From Trebonia sp036501515 (GTDB lineage: Bacteria > Actinomycetota > Actinomycetes > Streptosporangiales > Streptosporangiaceae), in the NCBI GenBank assembly GCA_036501515.1, contig DASYAD010000051.1, forward strand, positions 1-9,369: a stretch of DNA of 9,369 bases, written 5' to 3'. The notes under the pieces were generated by a model. The model was given only the letters and a program-made list of their open reading frames with translations, ran no database searches and was not told where the DNA came from. Position 1 is the first letter of the stretch; each line of letters starts with the position of its first letter. A program made the position numbers and the translations under genes. Shown in pieces: positions 1 to 5,047 of the stretch.

Positions 1-1
1 C

Positions 2-631
2 GCGACGATGCACTTCGGAATGCTCATCGCGATGCTGGTCTGGCTGTTCGCCAGGCACCGCGACGGCTACCCGGCCGTGCGCAACGCGGTGGCCGCCAGC
101 ACGGCGATCTGCCTGCTCATCTCGCTGGTACCGGTCGCGCCCCCGCGGATGCTCACGTCGCTCGGTTTCGTGGACCTCGCGGCGCGGTACGGGCAGTCCG
201 TTTACGTGGCGGTCGGCTCCACCGCGGGCGCGGACCAGCTGTCCGCGATGCCGTCGGTGCACGTCGCGTGGGCGGTGCTCGTGGCCTGGGCCGTGATCAC
301 GCGCAGCACGAGCCGGTGGCGCTGGCTGATCCTGCTGCACCCGGCCGTCACCGTGTTCGTCGTGGTGGCCACCGGCAATCACTTCTGGGCCGACGGGCTC
401 GTCGCCGCCAGCGTCGTCGCGCTCGTGCTCGCGGCGCAGGCCCCCGTGACCCGTCGCGCCGTCGCGCACCGGTCACCGCCGCTCCCTGCGCTGCGTCAGC
501 GGCACTGCGAACCACAGAACGCCAAGCATGCAGGCCAGCACCGCGGTGATCACGCCCGCGGCGACCGCGCCGGCGACGAAATCCGTGACGAGCAGCACCG
601 CCATCAGCACTGCGCCGCCCACCGCGGCTAG
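2..631 (+). CDS. PAP2-superfamily membrane phosphatase, C-terminal part (5' end outside window)
   Basis: This is the 3' part of an integral membrane protein of the PAP2/Aur1-like (PAP2_3) type, a family that hydrolyses or transfers phosphate on lipid-linked substrates at the membrane. The frame is open to the left edge, so the ATG at 8 is probably internal. Counting from that Met, a PAP2-type signature SAMPSVH lies at residues 79-85 (His85) and GNHFWAD at 123-129 (His125, Asp129), matching the second and third catalytic motifs; APPR near residue 44 is where the first motif falls. Hydrophobic segments lie at about 4-15, 28-44, 86-98, 107-122 and 130-143. The family-like sequence ends near residue 155; the last 52 codons (from about 473) run antisense through the convergent gene and are rich in His, Arg and Gln, so they are probably a non-conserved tail. 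The substrate cannot be told from sequence. Confidence 0.82.
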   Translation, partial: ATMHFGMLIAMLVWLFARHRDGYPAVRNAVAASTAICLLISLVPVAPPRMLTSLGFVDLAARYGQSVYVAVGSTAGADQLSAMPSVHVAWAVLVAWAVITRSTSRWRWLILLHPAVTVFVVVATGNHFWADGLVAASVVALVLAAQAPVTRRAVAHRSPPLPALRQRHCEPQNAKHAGQHRGDHARGDRAGDEIRDEQHRHQHCAAHRG

Positions 632-1015
632 GCCGAGGATGGCCAGCGCGTTGGCGAACCGGACCAACTCCTCCTTCATGCCCCGGCGGAAGACCAGCCG
701 GTGGTAAGCGACCGGCCCGATTAGCAGCGTGGTGGCGACGGCGGCGAGCACCAGGCTGGTCAGGTAGACGCCGCGCTGGGCGCCGTCCAGCTTCGTGAAC
801 CGCATCGTGAACGGAAGCGACAGCAGGAACCCGAACAGCACCTGCACGCCGAGGCCCACCACGCGCAGCTCCTGGACAAGTTCGGCGATGTTGCGGTCGG
901 CGCGCTGCGCGACGGACTCCTGTCGCGGATCCTGGGACGCCTTGTCGCGCTCGACTTGGGCGTCCTGCCCGCCCCGCTCCTCCCCGCGGTCAGCGGGGCT
1001 TGCGAACCTCGTCAC
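473..1015 (-). CDS. DUF6328-type four-helix membrane protein
   Basis: This 180-residue protein looks like the uncharacterised actinobacterial DUF6328 family. The first 40 residues are charged and polar. Four hydrophobic segments follow at about 53-71, 82-103, 121-147 and 149-172, and the tail QRRERR is basic. A conserved-looking stretch, RRGMKEELVRFAN (110-122), lies between helices 2 and 3. The start is GTG at 1015, chosen because AGGAGGT lies 4 bases upstream of it on the minus strand. A SigB/SigF-like promoter (1039-1063) sits just before that ribosome site, so stress control is plausible. The gene is divergent from the CHAD gene and convergent with the PAP2 gene, whose reading frame continues 159 bp into it. 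No biochemical function is known to me for the family; the assignment rests on recalled family resemblance and topology. Confidence 0.85.
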   Translation of the reverse strand: MTRFASPADRGEERGGQDAQVERDKASQDPRQESVAQRADRNIAELVQELRVVGLGVQVLFGFLLSLPFTMRFTKLDGAQRGVYLTSLVLAAVATTLLIGPVAYHRLVFRRGMKEELVRFANALAILGLAAVGGAVLMAVLLVTDFVAGAVAAGVITAVLACMLGVLWFAVPLTQRRERR

Positions 1016-1038
1016 TGGGACCTCCTGTCAGAGCCTCG

Positions 1039-1063
1039 TTACCCGGAGCCGGGAGAGAGAAAC
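1039..1063 (-). promoter_or_regulatory. Candidate SigB/SigF-type (stress sigma) promoter for the DUF6328 gene
   Basis: Read on the minus strand, GTTT (1063-1060) is followed after exactly 15 bases by GGGTAA (1044-1039). This fits the GTTT-N14-16-GGGTA pattern of Streptomyces SigB and mycobacterial SigF promoters. The expected transcription start, about 7 bases downstream, falls near 1032, leaving a short leader that contains the AGGAGGT ribosome site and the GTG at 1015. The spacing and placement support it, but it is a pattern match only. Confidence 0.55.
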
Positions 1064-1109
1064 GGCGCCGGGAGGTGAGGCGACGCGAGCCCTGGGTAGT
1101 GCGTCTCGA

Positions 1110-2138
1110 ATGAGTACACAGACCACCCCAGAAAGAGCGCAGGCCCAAGCGAACGGCTCGGCCGTGGCGCTAGCTTCGCCTGACCGCCGCCGGACCGGGC
1201 GGGCGCCGGGGCCATCGGCCCCGGCGCCCGCTGGGCGCGGGTTCACCCGCCGTTCCGCGGCCGGCGACGTGGTGATGGCTTACATCGGCACGCAGGCCGC
1301 CAGGCTCAGGGCGCGCGACCCGCTCGTCCGCGAGAACGCCCCGGACTCCGTGCACCGGATGCGCGTGGCGGCCCGCCGGCTGCGCAGCACGCTGCAGGCC
1401 TATCCGGCGATCCTGCCCAAGCCCGCGACGCAGCACCTGCGCGCCGAGCTGAAGTGGCTCGGCGAGGTGCTCGGCGAGGCGCGCGACGACGAGGTTCTCA
1501 GTGCCTACCTGCTGACCAGGCTGGCCAGCCTGCCCGCGGAGCAGGTGCTCGGTCCCGCCCAGGCGCGGGTGCGGGCGCACTTCGCCCCTCGCGAGGCCAG
1601 CGCGCGGGAGGCGCTGCTCGAAGCCCTGAACTCGGCCCGCTACTACACGCTGGTCGCTGAACTTGACCGGCTGCTCGCCGACCCGCCGGTGACCGCGGCG
1701 GCCGCGGAGCGAGCGGACAAGGTACTGCCGCGGGCGATCGGGCGAACCTACCGGCGGACCCGGCGCCGCATACACGAGGCACAGCGGATAGCGCCAGGAG
1801 CGGGACGGGACACCGCCCTGCACGAGACGCGGAAGGCGGCGAAGCGCGCCAGGTACGCCGCCGAGGCCGCCCAGCCCGCGCTCGGGAAGAAGACGCGCCG
1901 GTTCACGCGGCGCATGAAGGCCGTCCAGTCGGCCCTCGGCGATCATCACGACGCCGTGAACGCGCGCGCGGCGGCCCGCGAGATCGGCGTGCGGGCGCAC
2001 CTGGCGGGGGAGAACGCGTTCACGTTCGGGCTGCTGAGCGAGCGGGCTGCGCACGAGGCCGCCGCCTGCGAGGCGAAGGCCCTGCGAGCGTGGAAGCACG
2101 CCAAGCCGCGCAAGGTGCGCAGGCAGCTCGGATTGTGA
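1110..2138 (+). CDS. CHAD domain protein (probable polyphosphate-binding)
   Basis: This 342-residue protein is nearly all CHAD domain, an alpha-helical, histidine- and basic-rich fold known to bind inorganic polyphosphate and to occur on polyphosphate granules. Hallmarks are VHRMRVAARRLRSTL (81-95), LGEARDDEVL (121-130), LHETRKAAKRARY (237-249) and LGDHHDAVNA (276-285). These give two CHAD half-repeats, each with a basic His/Arg helix followed by an LG..xD motif. Residues 1-48 are a polar Ala/Pro/Arg-rich linker; no CYTH domain is attached, unlike some triphosphatase fusions. The open frame extends back to 795, but that part is antisense to the DUF6328 gene, so I chose ATG 1110. No good ribosome site precedes it: a strong GGAGGTGAGG lies at 1071-1080, too far away. 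GTG 1269/1272 and ATG 1275 are possible later starts but would cut into the first CHAD helix. No partner gene (ppk, ppx) is in view. Confidence 0.88.
   Translation: MSTQTTPERAQAQANGSAVALASPDRRRTGRAPGPSAPAPAGRGFTRRSAAGDVVMAYIGTQAARLRARDPLVRENAPDSVHRMRVAARRLRSTLQAYPAILPKPATQHLRAELKWLGEVLGEARDDEVLSAYLLTRLASLPAEQVLGPAQARVRAHFAPREASAREALLEALNSARYYTLVAELDRLLADPPVTAAAAERADKVLPRAIGRTYRRTRRRIHEAQRIAPGAGRDTALHETRKAAKRARYAAEAAQPALGKKTRRFTRRMKAVQSALGDHHDAVNARAAAREIGVRAHLAGENAFTFGLLSERAAHEAAACEAKALRAWKHAKPRKVRRQLGL
1199..1231 (+). repeat. Perfect 15-bp inverted repeat inside the CHAD linker
   Basis: Bases 1199-1213 and 1217-1231 are exact reverse complements around a 3-base loop (ATC). The whole stem is G/C and would be a very stable hairpin in the mRNA about 90 bases into the CHAD gene. 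It encodes part of the disordered Gly/Ala/Pro linker, so coding constraint alone does not obviously require it. Confidence 0.85.
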
Positions 2139-2153
2139 CCCAGTCGGCCACGG

Positions 2154-3470
2154 TCAGCCGCGCAGCAGGCCGGCCCGGCGGTGCCGGCGCGCACCGGGCA
2201 TTCCGGCTGGCGGCCCAAACCCCAGGGTGACGCTGCCTCCGCCGGACGCTGACCGGGCGATCGTTATCGTCCCGCCGGATGCTTCCGCGATCTGGCGGGC
2301 GATGTCCAGGCCCAGGCCGGTCGACCCGCCGCCGGACAGGCCGCGCCGGACGGGGCCGTCGGGCGAGAAACCGGGGCCGTCGTCGGTCACGACCAGCCAC
2401 GCCCCGCCGCCGGCCCGGTGGCTGAGCCTGATGCCCAGGGCCGCGCCTTCCGGAGTGTGCGTGAAGACGTTCTCGAACAGGATGTCCGCGCATGCCGCGA
2501 GGTCGTCGCGGGACACCTGGACGCGGGCGGGCCCGGCGGCCATGTCGACGTTCATCAACCGGTCTTGGTCCTCCGCGAGCGGCCGCCAGAACGCCGCGCG
2601 CTCCGCGACGACCGCCACGGCGTCACACGAGGCCTGGCGAGCCGTGCTGTCCCGATGCCGCCGCGCCTCGTGGATGATCTCGCTGACCGTGTGTTCCATC
2701 ACGGTGACGTCCTCGAGGAGCCGACTGTCCCGCAGCGATTCGGCGTCGATGCGCAGCGCGGTCAGCGGCGTACGCAGCCGATGCGAGAGATCGGCGACGC
2801 TCTCCCGCTCACGCGCGAGCAGGTCGTCGATGCGAATCGCGAGCCTGTTAAGGCCGTTGCCCGCGCGCCGGACCTCCGGTGGTCCGGTGACTATCGCCCG
2901 TGCCGACAGCTCGCCGCCGGCCAGGCGATCCGCCGCGTGCGCGAGCGCGGTCAGCGGGCGGACCAGCGACCGGGCAAGCTGATCGGCCACGGTAACGCTG
3001 AGCAGCAGCAGGAAAGCCCCGACGGCGAGCAGCAGCAGCCATGCCCTGGCAACGCCGTGGCGCAGCACCGCATCGGGGACGAACGAGCGGATCACCGCGG
3101 TCCCGGCGGGGAGCCCTGCCACCGCCACGAGCACCTCGACGCCACCAGGCGCCGAGGTGCTGAACGACTTACCGCGCAGCGCGAGCCGGACGCTGGCCGT
3201 CACCGACGCCGGCCGGCCCGCCGTCGTCCCGTCCGGAAGGAAGATCGTGACCGGGGTGCTGCTTGCGGCGTTGACCTGTGCCACGGCCAGCCGGAGGCCG
3301 CTCGGGCCGAGCGAGGTGACCAGCGGAGCCATGGCCTGAGCTTCGACGGTGGCGGTGGAAACCGCGCGGTCGGCCGCGAGCGTGCGCAGCACCAGCGCGA
3401 GCGGCACCAGGAACGAGACGAGCACCAGTGAGGTCGTGGCCACCACCAGCGCGACGATCCGCAGCCTCAT
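2154..3470 (-). CDS. HAMP-domain sensor histidine kinase
   Basis: This is a 438-residue membrane sensor kinase that should autophosphorylate on His and pass phosphate to the adjacent OmpR-type regulator. Order: TM1 at about 5-27; a roughly 115-residue extracytoplasmic sensor region (29-140, with no Cys and no recognised fold); TM2 at about 142-164; HAMP at about 166-220; dimerisation/phosphoacceptor DLSHRLRTPLTALR with His230; ATPase N-box ILFENVFTHTP (Asn334), G1 VTDDGPGF (361-368) and G2 GSTGLGLDIA. All catalytic boxes are present. The start is ATG 3470, overlapping the regulator's stop in an ATGA; the upstream ribosome site is weak (GCGCCCGG), so translation probably depends on coupling. 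A 501-codon frame extends further upstream but only through the regulator gene. The ligand is unknown; the linked redox operon makes a redox or envelope signal plausible (inference). Confidence 0.95.
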   Translation of the reverse strand: MRLRIVALVVATTSLVLVSFLVPLALVLRTLAADRAVSTATVEAQAMAPLVTSLGPSGLRLAVAQVNAASSTPVTIFLPDGTTAGRPASVTASVRLALRGKSFSTSAPGGVEVLVAVAGLPAGTAVIRSFVPDAVLRHGVARAWLLLLAVGAFLLLLSVTVADQLARSLVRPLTALAHAADRLAGGELSARAIVTGPPEVRRAGNGLNRLAIRIDDLLARERESVADLSHRLRTPLTALRIDAESLRDSRLLEDVTVMEHTVSEIIHEARRHRDSTARQASCDAVAVVAERAAFWRPLAEDQDRLMNVDMAAGPARVQVSRDDLAACADILFENVFTHTPEGAALGIRLSHRAGGGAWLVVTDDGPGFSPDGPVRRGLSGGGSTGLGLDIARQIAEASGGTITIARSASGGGSVTLGFGPPAGMPGARRHRRAGLLRG

Positions 3471-4201
3471 CCGGGCGCGGTCGCCCGCCCCGCCTGCCCC
3501 GGCCGGTCCGCGGCCGGGGCAGGCGGGCTGAGTTTGATCCCGACCCCGCGAACCGTGTGCAGGTACCTGGGCTGCTGCGCGGTTTCGCCAAGCTTCCTGC
3601 GCAGCCACGAGATGTGCACGTCGACAGTCTTGTCGGCACCCCCATAGGGCAGCCGCCACACATGCGTGAGCAGGTCGCGCCGGGTCACTACCTGGCCAGC
3701 GTGCTGCGCCAGGTAGTGCAGCAGGTCGAATTCCCTGCGGCTCAAATCGAGCGGCACGCCGTCCAGCGCCGCCTCATGTGCGTCCGGGTCGAGCCGCAAC
3801 CCGCCGATTTCCAGCGAGCCGGCGGTCCTGCCCTCTCGCTGGCTGCCCCGCCGCAGCACGGCCCTGATCCTGGCCTCGATCTGGCCCACGCCGAACGGTT
3901 TGATCACGTAGTCGTCGGCCCCGGCGTCCAGCACCCGGATGATCTCGGACTCGTCGTCGTGCGCGGTGACCACCACGACTGGCACCGCGCTCACCGCGCG
4001 CAGCATCTTCAGCGTCTCGTAGCCGCCGAGATCCGGCAGCCCGAGGTCGAGCAGGACGAGGTCAGGCGGCGCCTCGAGGACGTGCCGTAGGGCGGTCATG
4101 GCGCTGGCCGTGGAGGTGACCGCATGCCCGTGCTCGGTGAGCACCCGGATCAGCGAGCCGCGGATCGCCGCGTCGTCTTCCACAAGCAGAAGCTGTGCCA
4201 C
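3467..4201 (-). CDS. OmpR/PhoB-family response regulator
   Basis: This 244-residue protein is a two-domain transcription factor. The receiver domain (1-120) has the acidic pair Asp9/Asp10, phosphoacceptor Asp52 (in LVLLDLGLPD), Thr79 and Lys101 (in VIKPFG). The winged-helix DNA-binding domain (about 128-225) contains the typical SRREFDLLHYLAQHAGQVV, DKTVDVHISWLRRKLG and YLHTVRGVGIKL segments. A Pro/Ala/Gly-rich tail of about 20 residues follows the last wing strand and is encoded by a strong hairpin. The start is GTG 4201, set by the receiver beginning immediately after it; no clear ribosome site precedes it. The gene is co-transcribed with the kinase (4-bp overlap) and divergent from the 4289 gene. 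Repeats in the shared spacer suggest autoregulation. Resemblance of the repeats to PmrA/QseB-type CTTAA-N5/6-CTTAA sites is noted, but the regulator itself cannot be assigned to that subgroup from sequence. Confidence 0.95.
   Translation of the reverse strand: MAQLLLVEDDAAIRGSLIRVLTEHGHAVTSTASAMTALRHVLEAPPDLVLLDLGLPDLGGYETLKMLRAVSAVPVVVVTAHDDESEIIRVLDAGADDYVIKPFGVGQIEARIRAVLRRGSQREGRTAGSLEIGGLRLDPDAHEAALDGVPLDLSRREFDLLHYLAQHAGQVVTRRDLLTHVWRLPYGGADKTVDVHISWLRRKLGETAQQPRYLHTVRGVGIKLSPPAPAADRPGQAGRATAPG
3489..3527 (-). repeat. 17-bp perfect hairpin between regulator and kinase
   Basis: Bases 3489-3505 pair exactly with 3511-3527 around a 5-base loop (GTCCG). The stem lies inside the last codons of the response regulator and ends 18 bases before the kinase ATG at 3470, so in mRNA it would cover the region just upstream of the kinase's start. 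It has no T-run after it and is not placed as an operon terminator. It could set the regulator:kinase ratio by partial termination, mRNA processing or by limiting fresh initiation at the kinase start. Confidence 0.85.
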
Positions 4202-4238
4202 GGAAACGAAGGTAGCCCCTTTGCCCGCGACGCCGCCG

Positions 4239-4281
4239 TTTACTGGGGATTTAGTTATAACCGCCTTAACTACCGCTTAGG
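4239..4281. promoter_or_regulatory. Divergent regulatory region with two pairs of 11-bp-phased TTA repeats and GTTATAAC
   Basis: In the 87-bp spacer between the regulator (GTG 4201, -) and the secreted protein (GTG 4289, +), the plus strand reads TTTACT (4239), TTTAGT (4250), CTTAAC (4265) and CTTAGG (4276). Each pair is spaced 11 bp, one helical turn, which is the layout bound by OmpR-class regulators. Between the pairs lies the palindrome GTTATAAC (4254-4261), which supplies a TATAAC -10-like element on both strands. No TTGACA-like -35 is seen at proper spacing on either strand; each repeat pair would instead occupy the -35 region of one promoter, as expected for activator-dependent promoters. 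The stretch is AT-rich against a very GC-rich background. Confidence 0.55.
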
Positions 4282-4288
4282 GGAGCGT

Positions 4289-4858
4289 GTGCGACATTAT
4301 GGCGTGCACCGGCGCATCCTGTTCGGCTTCGCCGCCTGGCTGCTGGGGGCGGCGACCGCCACCGCGGGCAGCCTGCTCGCGATTTCGCTCCTTGGCCAGG
4401 GAATCACTGGCAATTCAGGTCAGCTGCTGACCCAGGACGCGGTCACCAGGGCACTCGCGAGCGAGGCCGCTGAGGCCCCGCCATCCGCAGCTGCCCCAGA
4501 CACCGGCGGCCCGACGGCCCCGGCCCGGACCGCGCCCGCCGCCTCCGCGACCGCGTCCGCCACGGACGCCCCCGCGACTGGCCAGGGCGCTGACACCACC
4601 CCTTCGTCCCCTCCCGGCGACGGAACGGTGCTCACGTCGGCGGGCGGCGAGGTAGTGGCCAGCTGCCAGGCGGCCGGCGCCTACCTGATCTCCTGGTCCC
4701 CGCTGCAAGGGTACGAGGCCGATGACGTGAACCGCGGGCCCGCCGCCGCGGCACGGGTGACCTTCGCGTCAACCACGGAGCGGGTGACCATGGTGGTGTC
4801 ATGCTCGGCCGGAGTGCCCTCCGCGACGTCGGACTCCTCCTGGGGAGGCGATGACTGA
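4289..4858 (+). CDS. Exported or membrane-anchored Ala/Pro/Thr-rich protein of unknown function
   Basis: This is a 189-residue protein with a basic N-terminus (MRHYGVHRR), one hydrophobic helix (about 10-36), a low-complexity Ala/Pro/Thr/Ser linker (about 55-112) and a compact C-terminal region (112-173) with two Ser-Cys motifs (Cys126, Cys172) that could form a disulfide outside the membrane. Recognisable segments are YLISWSPLQGYEADDVNRGP and RVTMVVSCS. I recall similar small proteins encoded beside two-component systems in actinobacteria but can name no function. The start is GTG 4289 with GGGGAG 3 bases upstream; the longer frame from 4124 runs antisense through the regulator. It is divergent from the two-component pair across a repeat-bearing spacer and convergent with the ferredoxin gene (60-bp overlap). 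It could be a regulon member or an accessory to the sensor (inference). Confidence 0.75.
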   Translation: MRHYGVHRRILFGFAAWLLGAATATAGSLLAISLLGQGITGNSGQLLTQDAVTRALASEAAEAPPSAAAPDTGGPTAPARTAPAASATASATDAPATGQGADTTPSSPPGDGTVLTSAGGEVVASCQAAGAYLISWSPLQGYEADDVNRGPAAAARVTFASTTERVTMVVSCSAGVPSATSDSSWGGDD

Positions 4859-5047
4859 GTCGTCGGCTAGCAGTGCCAGCGTCGGGCAGGCCGCCACGGC
4901 CCGCCTGGCATGGTCTGCGAGGCCGTCAGGGACTGGCGTCTCGGCGAGCAACGGATAGCCCCAAGGGTCGAGCGTGATCAGCTCGGGGAGCAGTTCTGCG
5001 CACACGCCGTGTCCGGCGCAAGCGATCATGTTGACCCGGAGCTTCAC
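4799..5047 (-). CDS. Small 3Fe-4S-type ferredoxin (CxxHxxC...CP)
   Basis: This is an 82-residue single-cluster ferredoxin, a soluble one-electron carrier. It has Cys10-x2-His13-x2-Cys16 (CAGHGVC) and a distant Cys54-Pro (AVAACPTLAL). Three Cys with His in the place of the usual second Cys is typical of the actinobacterial 3Fe-4S or His-variant ferredoxins, best known as cytochrome P450 partners. The segment AELLPELITLDPWGYP after the first motif is also family-typical. No P450 is in view, so its partners here are probably the NuoF-like flavoprotein and the heme b membrane protein of the same operon. The start is GTG 5047, overlapping the NuoF-like stop (GTGA), with AGGTGA 6 bases upstream. 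The last 20 codons, Gly/Arg-rich, overlap the end of the convergent 4289 gene and are probably not part of the fold. Confidence 0.93.
   Translation of the reverse strand: MKLRVNMIACAGHGVCAELLPELITLDPWGYPLLAETPVPDGLADHARRAVAACPTLALLADDSVIASPGGVRRRGGHSGRA

Noticed and set aside
1093..1099. GGGTAG as a -10 of a stress-type promoter for the CHAD gene
   Set aside because: The matching upstream element would be GTGA, a poor fit to GTTT; too weak to list.
795..1109. N-terminal extension of the CHAD frame
   Set aside because: It is antisense to the DUF6328 gene and crosses the divergent promoter region; composition is Ser/Arg-rich without domain features.
2847..2852. Isolated GTTAAG within the kinase gene
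   Set aside because: No second copy at 10-11 bp spacing, and it is explained by Leu-Asn codons, so not counted with the phased arrays.
2418..3431. 337-codon plus-strand frame opposite the histidine kinase
   Set aside because: The product is Arg/Gln/Glu/His-rich with no motif; the kinase on the other strand has all catalytic boxes.
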